Assembly: GCA_945898015.1 (NCBI GenBank)
Contig: CAMDGM010000019.1
Span: forward strand, 1-64,000
Reading direction: 5' to 3'
DNA length: 64,000 nucleotides
Origin: PVC group bacterium
GTDB taxonomy: Bacteria; Verrucomicrobiota; Kiritimatiellia; CAIKKV01
In this document: positions 1-8,003 of the stretch, in pieces
Position numbering within the stretch: position 1 is the stretch's first letter
Layout of the letters: the number at the start of each line of letters is the position of its first letter
The notes under the pieces: generated by a model
Told to the model about the DNA's origin: nothing
Databases searched by the model: none
The model's input: the letters and a program-made list of their open reading frames with translations, nothing else
Program-made: the position numbers and the translations under genes

Positions 1-2
1 GC

Positions 3-77
3 CGCCCGAAGGACGCGACAGCGGCCAGGGCGCGCGAGGCGCTTGGGCTTGCGCCGTTTCGATCAGGCGGACCCTAA
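3..77 (+). CDS. Possible C-terminal end of a CDS truncated by the window start
   Basis: One plus-strand frame is open from the window edge to a TAA at 75-77. Its codons have mostly G or C third positions, like the real genes nearby, and it ends in an alanine/arginine-rich helical stretch. Two other frames are also open here, so this is only a suggestion. Nothing recognisable is seen in the remaining bases up to 235. Confidence 0.2.
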   Translation, partial: RPKDATAARAREALGLAPFRSGGP

Positions 78-235
78 CGCGGCGATTTGGCGATGATAAG
101 GGGTGAAGGCGATGCGGCGTGGCCTGGCGGCCCGACGCATCCAGCCTGAACCCCTTAGCGCGACAAAGCGCCCGTCAGAGGCCGCCCGAAACGGGGCAAG
201 CCGCAATGGCAATCCGACAACCGCCAAACCTGCAA

Positions 236-1369
236 TCAGGCCTTCAGTCCGAACATCTGCTCCTTCAGGTCCAGGTAGTAGAGATAGTCGGCGGGCTTGA
301 CGTTCGGCGGACAGCGGTGATCGCAGAACGGGATGTACCCGCCCCGCTCCACCAGCGGCACCAGCGTCTTCATGTACGCCTTGATCGCCGCCGGCCCCTT
401 GCCCATCTCGATCTTGTCGAACCCGCCCATGATCCGCAGGTCCTTGCCATATTCGTTCAACAACTCCGCCGGATGCGCGCAGCCATTCACCTCAAACGGG
501 AACAGGCAATTCACGCCGCCTTCCATCATGTAGGGCAGGATCGGCCGCACATCCCCGTCGCAATCCACCCACCACAACTTGATCCCGTGCGCCTTCAGCT
601 TCTTCGAGATCCGCTTGTACCGGGGCGTCACCACTTCCTTGAAAAAGTCCACCGACACGATCGGCCCGTTCTTGAAGCAGATATCCTCCCACCCCGACGC
701 GTAATCGAAGGTGAAGTGCGGCAGCAACCGGTCCAGCGCGTCCTCCACCAGCACACAGCAGGTCTCCACCATATCCTCCACCATGTCCGGATAATCGAAC
801 CCGGCATAGGCCAGCCCCTCGAAGGTCAGCATGTCGCGGATCTTCCCGATCATGGAGCCGCACGAGATGCCCAGCGGGTAGTCCCGCGTCTCGGGGTGCG
901 CCTTCTTCAGCGCCGCGAGGTCGGGCACCCGCAACGGATCGTCCCGCCGGAACCGCTCCTCCTTGACCTTCTTCCAGTCCTCGGGGGTGACGACGCTGGC
1001 CTTGATGTAGTGGGGGATCGTGTCGTGCCCGTCCGCCGGCGCCTCGGCCAGCAGCCCGTCCCCGTTCTGGTAAATAGTCGTGTTCCCCTGTACGGACACG
1101 ATCTTGTGTTCGAAGGCGGGGCTCATCCATGTTCTGGCCCCGATGCCGTGCGTGACATCGAAGTTGAAAAACCGGTCCGCCTGCCCGTTGGTGGTGATCC
1201 CGTTCTTGACGAACAGGTCCCACTCCGTGAAATTCTCCTCCCAATAGCCGAACTCCATGTTGAAACACCGGTCAATCGGCTGATACTGCATCTGGGCGTT
1301 GAACCGCGCGCGGTCCGTCATGGTCCCTTTCCACTTCGGACGGCACGGCACAATGATTTTCTGGCTCAT
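236..1369 (-). CDS. Uroporphyrinogen decarboxylase (URO-D)-family protein
   Basis: A 377-residue cytoplasmic protein with the layout of the URO-D/MtaA superfamily: an N-terminal RARFNAQM segment like the usual R-x-R-x start, a TIM-barrel body, and a C-terminal Cys-containing motif FCDHRCPPNV at 348-357. Family members decarboxylate uroporphyrinogen or transfer methyl groups from methylated cofactors. The motif usually written HxCG appears here as VDCDGD (268-273), so it is unlikely to be a true HemE. The start has a good GAGGAG site 8 bases upstream. It is the last gene of an operon with two phosphofructokinases, 23 bp downstream of the second. Substrate unknown. Confidence 0.8.
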   Translation of the reverse strand: MSQKIIVPCRPKWKGTMTDRARFNAQMQYQPIDRCFNMEFGYWEENFTEWDLFVKNGITTNGQADRFFNFDVTHGIGARTWMSPAFEHKIVSVQGNTTIYQNGDGLLAEAPADGHDTIPHYIKASVVTPEDWKKVKEERFRRDDPLRVPDLAALKKAHPETRDYPLGISCGSMIGKIRDMLTFEGLAYAGFDYPDMVEDMVETCCVLVEDALDRLLPHFTFDYASGWEDICFKNGPIVSVDFFKEVVTPRYKRISKKLKAHGIKLWWVDCDGDVRPILPYMMEGGVNCLFPFEVNGCAHPAELLNEYGKDLRIMGGFDKIEMGKGPAAIKAYMKTLVPLVERGGYIPFCDHRCPPNVKPADYLYYLDLKEQMFGLKA

Positions 1370-1392
1370 CGGAACAGCTCCTCGAATTCGTA

Positions 1393-2604
1393 TCAGGCGG
1401 ATCGTTTAGGAATTGAAACGCGTTTCAGCCGGCCGATCTTGGGCAACGGGCCGGCCAGCGGTCGGACATACTCGAGGAAGGCCGGTGTCACGTCATTTCC
1501 GGCCGCGTTGATGAAGGCATCCGGCATGTGCTTCGTCTCCTTCGCCACGCTCGCAAGCGGCATACGGACATAGGTCACGCCATACGCCTTGCCGGGTTTG
1601 CGGCGGATCACCACGGTGCCCGATCCCTCCGGGCCCAGCGCCAAACGCACCGCAACTTCGCCCACCCGCCGGGCTTCGCGGGCGTCCACAACCGAGACCA
1701 CGCCCGGGAACGACCGCTGGAGATAGCCGAAGGTGTCTGCCCGCACACGCGTAATCGGGGTGCGCGCCTTGAGCTCCTGCGCCAGCAGATCGCCCAGCGC
1801 GCCCGTGCCGCTCAACTGCGCATTGCCATGCGAGTCCACCTCTTTCGAAAACTTCGCCGCAATCAACTCGCCCGCATCATCGACAATGCCTTCGGAAACA
1901 GCCACCACGCAATACCCGAGCCGCGCCTGGACGGACGTCACGTCGGCCGCAAACCGATCGAAGGAAAACGGCCGCTCCGGCAGATAAATCAGGTGCGGGC
2001 CATCGTCGGGCCGCACCCGCGCCAGCGCCGTGGCGGCGGTCAGAAACCCCGCGTTGCGGCCCATGACCACGTCAATCTTCACGCCCGGCATGGCGCGGCA
2101 GTCCAGCGTGTCGCCCATGACGGCGGAGGCCACAAACCGGGCCGCGCTGCCGAACCCGGGCGTATGGTCGTTCTCGCGCAAGTCGTTGTCGATGGTCTTG
2201 GGAATATGCCAGCAGGCCAGCTCGTACCCGACCCGCTTCGCGTTCTCGTTGATCAGGTTGGCGGACTCGGCGGAGTCATTCCCGCCAATATAGAAAAAAT
2301 AGCGGATGTCATACCGCTTCAGGATCTCGAACACCCGGGCGCATTCCTCGGGCGTGGGCTTCTTGCGGGCGGACCCCAGCGCCGCCGCCGGGGTAGCGGC
2401 CACGGCCTCGAGGCCCGCCTTCGTCTCCTTGCGCAGGTCGATGAACGCCTCGTCCAGGATCCCTTTCATCCCGTGCAAGGCGCCGTAAATGCCGCGGATC
2501 GCCTTATGCTTCCTGGCCTCCAGCACCGCGCCCACGAGACTCTGGTTGATCACGGCGGTCGGCCCGCCGCTCTGCCCGATCAGCATATTGCCCTGACGTG
2601 CCAT
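1393..2604 (-). CDS. Phosphofructokinase, probably pyrophosphate-dependent (paralog 1)
   Basis: 403 residues of the PfkA fold, interconverting fructose 6-phosphate and fructose 1,6-bisphosphate. Seen are the N-terminal phosphate-binding GQSGGPTAVIN (10-20), GGNDS (107-111), PKTIDND (135-141) and MGRNAG (181-186). Asp in place of the second Gly of GGDGS, together with Lys in PKTIDND, is the known signature of PPi rather than ATP use. Asn replaces the first Asp of the motif, as I recall from Clostridium/Thermotoga-type PPi enzymes. GGAGG lies 7 bases upstream of the start. It follows a different PFK paralog after 15 bp and precedes a URO-D-family gene. PPi dependence is inferred from motifs. 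Confidence 0.88.
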   Translation of the reverse strand: MARQGNMLIGQSGGPTAVINQSLVGAVLEARKHKAIRGIYGALHGMKGILDEAFIDLRKETKAGLEAVAATPAAALGSARKKPTPEECARVFEILKRYDIRYFFYIGGNDSAESANLINENAKRVGYELACWHIPKTIDNDLRENDHTPGFGSAARFVASAVMGDTLDCRAMPGVKIDVVMGRNAGFLTAATALARVRPDDGPHLIYLPERPFSFDRFAADVTSVQARLGYCVVAVSEGIVDDAGELIAAKFSKEVDSHGNAQLSGTGALGDLLAQELKARTPITRVRADTFGYLQRSFPGVVSVVDAREARRVGEVAVRLALGPEGSGTVVIRRKPGKAYGVTYVRMPLASVAKETKHMPDAFINAAGNDVTPAFLEYVRPLAGPLPKIGRLKRVSIPKRSA

Positions 2605-2619
2605 GACCCCTCCTCCCCG

Positions 2620-3849
2620 CTAATGCTTGACGTCCGCCTTAGGACCCTTGGCCTGGCCGATCGCCTGGAGCAGATCGCCGAACCACGGCTGATCGATGTT
2701 GAACGGCTTGCCGCCCTTGATGCGCGGGAACTCGATCGCGCGCAGCTTGCCGCCGCGGTCCTCATCCTCGCCCACGACGCCGCCCTTCCCCTTCAACGCG
2801 CAGGACACCGCCTTGAAGGCGCACCGGCGGATCAGCTTGCGATCAGCCTTGTTGGGCGCCGCCGCACGGCTGAAGTAGCCGCTCTTCTGCACCAGCGTCT
2901 TTTCCGCGCCCAGCATCTCGCCAAACTGCTTGCCGAACCAGGCGCCCACGTTCACCTTGTCCAGCTTGGCGTGCCCGAAGGCGTCACGCGGCACCGGCTC
3001 GCCCTTCGCTTCCATCTCCTGGATGATCGCGTCCAGGCAGGCGCCCTCGGAGACGAAGATGTTGACGCAGTCAACCGCGTCCATGACCTTGCGCAACCGG
3101 ACCGCCTCGGCCTTGAGATCCATGACCATTTCCGGCACATAGACCGCATGGACATCCCGCGCCGCGCGGCTGAGGCCCAGATCCGGGAAAAAGGTCATGC
3201 CGTCGAGCAGCTTACGGTATTCGGCGGCCGTGGCCGCGGTCAGCCAGCCGCAATTGCGGCCCATGACCTCGTGCACGATCAACATGCGCGGATTGGCGCT
3301 GTGTTCGGCGGCCACATTGGCGAAAAATAGCGCGCCCTGCTCGGCCGCGGTCCAGGCGCCCAGGCTCTGCCGGATGGGATACACGTCATTGTCCACCGTC
3401 TTGGGCAGCCCCACAACCGTCAGGTTGTACTGGTTCTTCGCCAGGAAGGCGGCCAGCTCCGCGGCCGCCGTGTTGGTGTCGTCCCCGCCGATCGTATGCA
3501 GCACATCCACGCCGTCGGCGGTAAGCTGGTCCGCCGCCACCTGCTGAGGGTTCTGTCCTTCCTTGACGAGCCCGCGCTTCACGCAGTCCGCCACATTGGT
3601 CAGCTTGACGCGGCTGTTTCCGATGGCGCTGCCGCCAAAATCGACGAGCTTGAGGGCGTCGCGCCGCACCTCCGGGGTCACGGTCCGGCGATCGCCCTTC
3701 AGCAATCCCATGTAGCCGTTGACATAACAGACAATTTCCACCTCGGGCGCCACATCCGTATAGCGCTTGATCAGGTAACCGATTGCCGAGCTGAGGCAGG
3801 GGGCCAAGCCGCCCGCCGTCAAAATACCGACCTTTTTGATTTTCTTCAT
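2620..3849 (-). CDS. pfp: Pyrophosphate--fructose 6-phosphate 1-phosphotransferase (paralog 2)
   Basis: About 409 residues, PfkA fold of the PFP type. Motifs (numbered from an ATG two codons upstream) are ILTAGGLAPC near 11-20, GGDDT (123-127), PKTVDND (151-157) and MGRNCGW near 200. GGDDT plus PKTVDND points to PPi as phosphoryl donor, making the glycolytic step reversible. The start at 3849 is chosen because GGAAGG lies 6 bases ahead of it, whereas an ATG at 3855 directly abuts that site. First gene of the PFK-PFK-URO-D operon. It is clearly divergent from the downstream paralog, so this is not a recent duplication. Confidence 0.9.
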   Translation of the reverse strand: MKKIKKVGILTAGGLAPCLSSAIGYLIKRYTDVAPEVEIVCYVNGYMGLLKGDRRTVTPEVRRDALKLVDFGGSAIGNSRVKLTNVADCVKRGLVKEGQNPQQVAADQLTADGVDVLHTIGGDDTNTAAAELAAFLAKNQYNLTVVGLPKTVDNDVYPIRQSLGAWTAAEQGALFFANVAAEHSANPRMLIVHEVMGRNCGWLTAATAAEYRKLLDGMTFFPDLGLSRAARDVHAVYVPEMVMDLKAEAVRLRKVMDAVDCVNIFVSEGACLDAIIQEMEAKGEPVPRDAFGHAKLDKVNVGAWFGKQFGEMLGAEKTLVQKSGYFSRAAAPNKADRKLIRRCAFKAVSCALKGKGGVVGEDEDRGGKLRAIEFPRIKGGKPFNIDQPWFGDLLQAIGQAKGPKADVKH

Positions 3850-3985
3850 GGTCATCCTTCCCGGGGTTTTAAAAATGAGCCTCTATATTAGCGCAACCGG
3901 AGACGGACTCAAGTAGAACCCGCTGTCCCCATCAAGCGCGGCCTTTCATTGACCTTGCTCCCGACATCCACTATCTTTTTCCCCC

Positions 3986-4636
3986 ATGCACGCCGTCATC
4001 TTCGATATGGACGGGGTCCTGACCGACTCCGAGCCGCTTATCTGCGCCGCCGCCATGGCCATGTTCCGGGAAAAGGGCGTCACGGCCCGGCCCGAGGATT
4101 TTCATCCCTTCGTCGGAACCGGCGAAAACCGCTACCTCGGGGGCGTGGCTGAAAAATACGGCGTCGCGCTCGATATCGCCTCCGCCAAGCACCGCACCTA
4201 CGAACTCTACCTGGCCATGCTCCCCCACCGCCTGAACGCCTTCCCCGGCGCAGTTGATTTCGTAATCGCCTGCCGCAACGCGGGTTATAAAACCGCCATC
4301 GCCTCCAGCGCGGACCTGATCAAGGTGGCCGCCAACTTGAACGCCATCGGCCTGCCGCCCGCCGGCTGGGGCGCTATTGTCACGGCGGAGGATGTCGTCC
4401 ACCGCAAGCCCGCGCCGGACCTCTTCCTGGCCGCCGCCGCGCGGCTCGGTTGTCCGCCTTCGGCCTGCACGGTGATTGAAGATGCGGTCAACGGCGTGGC
4501 GGCGGCCAAAGCCGCCGGCATGCGCTGCATTGCCGTCGCCCAGACCTTTCCGGCGGACCGGCTGCCCCAGGCGGACCTGGTGCGGGAACGGATCGCGGAT
4601 CTGACTCTGGCGGATGTGAAGGTTCGGATTACTTGA
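3986..4636 (+). CDS. HAD-superfamily phosphatase / beta-phosphoglucomutase-like
   Basis: 216-residue cytoplasmic HAD hydrolase. The nucleophile motif FDMDGVLTDSEP starts at residue 6 (Asp7, Asp9), the Lys motif is in HRKPAPDLF near 137, and the acidic motif VIEDAVNGV is near 158. A helical cap follows the first motif, as in subfamily I beta-phosphoglucomutase, phosphoglycolate phosphatase and sugar-phosphatase members. It is divergent from the phosphofructokinase operon across a 136-bp spacer, which suggests sugar-phosphate metabolism. The exact substrate cannot be read from sequence. Confidence 0.85.
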   Translation: MHAVIFDMDGVLTDSEPLICAAAMAMFREKGVTARPEDFHPFVGTGENRYLGGVAEKYGVALDIASAKHRTYELYLAMLPHRLNAFPGAVDFVIACRNAGYKTAIASSADLIKVAANLNAIGLPPAGWGAIVTAEDVVHRKPAPDLFLAAAARLGCPPSACTVIEDAVNGVAAAKAAGMRCIAVAQTFPADRLPQADLVRERIADLTLADVKVRIT

Positions 4637-4661
4637 CAACCGCCCCTGTGAAGATTACTGT
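4633..4661 (+). promoter_or_regulatory. Candidate sigma70 promoter for the TM2 gene
   Basis: TTGACA at 4633-4638 (overlapping the stop of the upstream gene), a 17-bp spacer and a weak -10 TACTGT at 4656-4661, about 30 bp ahead of the TM2 start. The -35 is perfect and the -10 poor, so confidence is modest. Confidence 0.35.
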
Positions 4662-4690
4662 TTTTCAACAACCCTGAAAGGAGCATGCAT

Positions 4691-4960
4691 ATGTCTCAGA
4701 TTCCTGGTGCGGAAAAGAAAATGGTGGCGGGTATTCTCGGTATCCTGTTGGGCGCGCTTGGCATTCACAAGTTTTATCTGGGCTACAAGCAGGAAGGTAT
4801 CATCATGCTGCTGGTCTCGCTGATCGGCGGCGCCGTGACCTGCGGAGCCGGCGTCGGCGTGGTGAGCATAATCGGCCTGATTGAAGGCATTATGTACCTG
4901 ACAAAGACCGACGAAGACTTCGTGAACACGTACATTACGAACAAAAAGGGCTGGTTCTAA
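4691..4960 (+). CDS. TM2 domain membrane protein
   Basis: 89-residue protein with the TM2 signature. A first hydrophobic helix (about 12-28) ends in IHKFYLGYKQEGI, followed by a second glycine-rich helix (about 38-70). TM2 proteins are small inner-membrane proteins of unclear function. The start at 4691 is chosen over an in-frame ATG at 4685 because AAAGGAG at 4677-4683 is 7 bases from the former and only 1 from the latter. It is followed at once by a strong intrinsic terminator, then by a DUF2752 gene, a partner often found with TM2 proteins. Confidence 0.88.
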   Translation: MSQIPGAEKKMVAGILGILLGALGIHKFYLGYKQEGIIMLLVSLIGGAVTCGAGVGVVSIIGLIEGIMYLTKTDEDFVNTYITNKKGWF

Positions 4961-4975
4961 ACCCGGCTGACCCCA

Positions 4976-5007
4976 GGCCGCATCTTAACCGGATGCGGCC
5001 TTTTTTT
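4976..5007 (+). terminator. Rho-independent terminator after the TM2 gene
   Basis: A perfect 9-bp stem GGCCGCATC / GATGCGGCC (4976-4984 with 4992-5000), a 7-base loop and seven T residues (5001-5007). The ATG of the next gene begins at 5008, directly after the T run. Confidence 0.9.
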
Positions 5008-5406
5008 ATGCGCCCCACCCGTCCCGTCACCTTTTACCTACTCCTCGGCGCCGGCCCGGCCCTGTTCCTGCTCGGCACCGTGGCGCGCTGGCTTCCCGCC
5101 GGCGCGCGGCCGCTGTGCCTGACCCACACGCTGACCGGCATCCCCTGCCCCGGCTGCGGCTCGTTCCGCGCGCTTTGCCTGTTCGCGGCCGGCCGCTGGA
5201 CCGACGCTGGGCTCATGCAGCCGCTCATGACGCTGCTCTACACGGCCCTTGTCCTGCTCTCCGTGGCCACTGCGGTCGTTTGGCTGTTCCGCCTCCCGAC
5301 CCCGCCGTGGCGCGCTTTGACCCGCCGCGAACAGGCGCTACTTATCGCGCTCACAGCCCTCGCTGTGCTTCTGAATTGGACCTACCTGCTCCTCGTCCGG
5401 CGATGA
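5008..5406 (+). CDS. DUF2752 membrane protein
   Basis: 132 residues with the DUF2752 hallmark PCPGCGSFRA near 48-57 between hydrophobic segments: an N-terminal helix, one around 70-95 and a C-terminal one. The CPxCGxxR motif is typical of this small membrane family of unknown function, often found next to TM2 proteins. An in-frame ATG at 4993 lies inside the upstream terminator stem, so the ATG at 5008 is preferred. There is no clear ribosome-binding site because the terminator occupies that space. It converges with the DUF481 gene 6 bp away. Confidence 0.75.
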   Translation: MRPTRPVTFYLLLGAGPALFLLGTVARWLPAGARPLCLTHTLTGIPCPGCGSFRALCLFAAGRWTDAGLMQPLMTLLYTALVLLSVATAVVWLFRLPTPPWRALTRREQALLIALTALAVLLNWTYLLLVRR

Positions 5407-5412
5407 ACGCTC

Positions 5413-6159
5413 TTACAACTTGACGCTCACGCCCGCAATGATAGTCAGGTCGTTCTTCTCTTTGTCGTCCGCCGGCTGGCTGTCATACTTATCCTGCAAA
5501 ACAAGCCGAAGATTCAGCGTCGCGTTCAACGCAGCCTCGGCGCCCAGTTCAGACGTCACGAGATAATTGGAAAACCGCTCCGTATTCGGCATATATTCAA
5601 CCGACTCCCAGACCCGCGCCGTCGCGCTGAGCTTGTATTCGGCCCGCTCCACCACGCGCAGGGCCAGATAACTATCATCCTGGCCGTCCACCCGCTCAAA
5701 CACATAGCCGGGACCGGCCTCCACCGAAACCTGCGTGGCGTCGTTTTTCACCAGAAAGGCGCCCAGGCCGGGACCGACCGTGATGCGATAGTCGATGAGC
5801 GCGATGTTGTCATACAAATACGAGACATCCCCGGCCGCGTAGGTCATCGGAGACAGGGTCTTTTTGACGTTCACAAACGCCTTTGCGTTCTCGATGGTCT
5901 TATCCAGCGACCCGCCGTTGGCCGGCCGGCTCTCGCCATAATTGCCTTCCGCGCCCAGTCGAATGGCGCCCAACCCTTCCTTCGCCCCCTCGGTCAGCCA
6001 CGTGGCGTTTCCCTGCCGGGACTCGCTGTTGCCGTCCGTGATCGTCGCGCCCAGCGAAAACGTGTGCGTGAACGCCTTCTGTTCCGCGGCCAGACCCGCC
6101 TGCGCCGCCGCCAGCGCCGTCATGACCATCACGCCCAATCCGATGATTCCCTGCTTCAT
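5413..6159 (-). CDS. DUF481 outer-membrane beta-barrel protein
   Basis: 248 residues: an N-terminal signal peptide (Lys then a hydrophobic Ala/Leu-rich core, cleavage probably after GLAA) and a mature part of alternating beta strands matching DUF481 (YdiY-like salt-induced outer-membrane proteins). Features include SLGATITDGNSES near the start and a C-terminal strand LTIIAGVSVKL ending in a hydrophobic residue, as in barrel proteins. AAGGAG lies 7 bases upstream of the start. MscL lies 27 bp upstream on the same strand; the pairing would fit an osmotic or envelope-stress theme, but this is inference. Confidence 0.8.
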   Translation of the reverse strand: MKQGIIGLGVMVMTALAAAQAGLAAEQKAFTHTFSLGATITDGNSESRQGNATWLTEGAKEGLGAIRLGAEGNYGESRPANGGSLDKTIENAKAFVNVKKTLSPMTYAAGDVSYLYDNIALIDYRITVGPGLGAFLVKNDATQVSVEAGPGYVFERVDGQDDSYLALRVVERAEYKLSATARVWESVEYMPNTERFSNYLVTSELGAEAALNATLNLRLVLQDKYDSQPADDKEKNDLTIIAGVSVKL

Positions 6160-6186
6160 CCTGCGTCTCCTTTTTGCTGATGTCCC

Positions 6187-6573
6187 CTACTTCGCCGCGT
6201 CTTTCCCGGCCGCTTCCTTTTTCTCCGCCTTCTCCGCAATCCGGCGCAAGTTATTCATGACCTTGACCAGCATGAAAATCGCCCAGGCCACGATCAGGAA
6301 ATCAAGCACCGTCTGGATAAACTTGCCGTAGCTCAACAGGACCGCCGGCTTGACCACCGTCGTGCCGTCCGCTGCCAGCACCGCCGCTTGGAGCGTCACC
6401 GCCAGCGCCGAAAAATCCACCCCGCCGATCAGCACGCCGATCGGCGGCATGATGACATCCGTCACCAGCGACGACACGATCTTGCCGAACGCCGCGCCGA
6501 TGATAATACCGACCGCCATGTCCATCACATTACCCTTGACCGCAAACTCCCGAAATTCACTCGCCATGCTCAT
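6187..6573 (-). CDS. mscL: Large-conductance mechanosensitive channel MscL
   Basis: 128 residues, the usual MscL length. It has the amphipathic N-terminus ([18 protein letters not shown]), TM1 with [21 protein letters not shown] near 26-46, a short periplasmic loop, TM2 ([20 protein letters not shown]) and a charged Lys/Glu-rich C-terminal helix. It opens under membrane tension to release solutes during hypo-osmotic shock. AAGGAGG lies 5 bases from the start. The upstream 183 bp (6574-6756) separate it from a divergent hydrolase; no specific signal was recognised there. Confidence 0.97.
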   Translation of the reverse strand: MSMASEFREFAVKGNVMDMAVGIIIGAAFGKIVSSLVTDVIMPPIGVLIGGVDFSALAVTLQAAVLAADGTTVVKPAVLLSYGKFIQTVLDFLIVAWAIFMLVKVMNNLRRIAEKAEKKEAAGKDAAK

Positions 6574-6756
6574 GCTCGCCTCCTTATTTACTACATGTCC
6601 GGCGCCCTTGCCGCGTTCGTGGAGGTCTCAACACCGGTGATCCACGAATTTCGCGTAATCCTAGCATACCTGATTCTTTTGTCCACCTTGCCTTTCGCGC
6701 CGTTTCGCGCTACAACACGTACCAGTCACCCGCTCACCCCACGGAGCCGTTCCGCC

Positions 6757-7881
6757 ATGCCGCTTCAGCCCCAACCTCAAAAAAGCCGACAACACATCAC
6801 CGCCGCCTTCGTGGCCGACCTGTTCCGCCACACGCCGGAACTGGCCTATCCCCCCGGCCTGCGCCCGGAGGCCTTTACAACCTGGCAAGCAAGGGTCCGG
6901 CGCCGGCTGAAAAGCCTGCTCACCTTCCCCCGGGTGCCGTGCCAGCCCCCGCCCCGCCTTCTTCGCGAGGCGCCACGCGACGGCTACACCCTTCAATCCT
7001 GGGAATTATACCCCGAGCCCGGCTCCGCAGTCCCATTCCTCATGCTGGTCCCCGATGGCGTCTGCGCCGCCCGGCCCGCCCCGGCGGTCCTGTGCTGTCC
7101 CGGAACCGACCACCCCAAGGAAGGCCTGTGCGGGGAGCCGGTGCCCGATCCCTCTAAACCTGTTTTCCAGGACGCCCGCCAGGCCATGGCGCTCCAGATC
7201 GTCCGCGCCGGAATGATTGCCGTGGCCTTCGACAATCCCGGTACCGCCACCCTGTGTGACCCGAAATACCCGGACTGGAAACGGCAGGCCGGGCATCTGA
7301 TCTGGCTGGGCCGCTCTTACGAAGGCCTTTCGGTGTTCCAGAAACGGGCGGCCTTCCGCTGGCTCCGGACCCGCCCGGAAGTCGATTCCGCCCGGATCGC
7401 CGCCTGCGGCCACTCCCTGGGGGCCAAACCCGCGCTGCTGCTGGGCGTACTTGAACCCCGTTTGGCCGCCGTCGTATGGAATGATCACGCCGCCTCATGG
7501 CGGGAGCGGGAACTGGCCACCAACCTGGCCGGCGTGGCGCCCTGGCACTATATTCCAGGCTTGCTCCGTTGGTTCGACTACCCCGACCTCATGGCCGCCC
7601 TGGCGCCGCGGCCCCTGCTGATCACGGAAGGCGGCCGCCTGGACCACCACGCGCGCCTCCGCAAAGCCTATTCCACGCTGGGCGCAGCCGACCGGCTCAA
7701 GATTACCTTCATGCCGAACTTTGCGGACCCTAAAACCCGCACGCGCGCGGCGCTGCCGGAAGGCCTCGACGCCAAAAGCTATGCCCGCTATGCCAATTGT
7801 GACGGCGACCATTATTTCAAACCGGACATCGTCGTGCCGTGGCTGCGTTCCGTTTTGTTCAAAATCGCGCCGAAGGCTTGA
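6757..7881 (+). CDS. Alpha/beta hydrolase (acetyl-xylan esterase / dienelactone hydrolase-like)
   Basis: 374-residue alpha/beta hydrolase. The nucleophile elbow is GHSLGAKP with Ser220; His352 in DGDHYF is the probable catalytic His and the acid is probably the Asp of RLDHH. The region before the elbow (GTDHPKEGL... DNPGTATLCDP) resembles the large ABHD/acetyl-xylan-esterase-like hydrolases that PVC bacteria have in many copies. No signal peptide, so probably cytoplasmic. Start at 6757 is the first Met after a long stretch with non-coding character; its ribosome site (ACGGAG) is weak. Substrate unknown; an esterase acting on sugar or xenobiotic esters is likely. Confidence 0.75.
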   Translation: MPLQPQPQKSRQHITAAFVADLFRHTPELAYPPGLRPEAFTTWQARVRRRLKSLLTFPRVPCQPPPRLLREAPRDGYTLQSWELYPEPGSAVPFLMLVPDGVCAARPAPAVLCCPGTDHPKEGLCGEPVPDPSKPVFQDARQAMALQIVRAGMIAVAFDNPGTATLCDPKYPDWKRQAGHLIWLGRSYEGLSVFQKRAAFRWLRTRPEVDSARIAACGHSLGAKPALLLGVLEPRLAAVVWNDHAASWRERELATNLAGVAPWHYIPGLLRWFDYPDLMAALAPRPLLITEGGRLDHHARLRKAYSTLGAADRLKITFMPNFADPKTRTRAALPEGLDAKSYARYANCDGDHYFKPDIVVPWLRSVLFKIAPKA

Positions 7882-8003
7882 CTTCCGCCTCCGCCATGGT
7901 AAAGTTATTGCCGCTTTTCTTTGACTCGGCTTCGACTGGAAAGCCGGTAAAGAGGCATCCTTTCAGTTTAAAATTGGGAATCTAAAAAGAAAGAGGACGG
8001 GAT

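Noticed and set aside
1528-3330. 600-codon plus-strand frame opposite the phosphofructokinases
   Set aside because: Antisense to two well-conserved enzymes and composed mainly of Arg, His and Leu; not a real protein.
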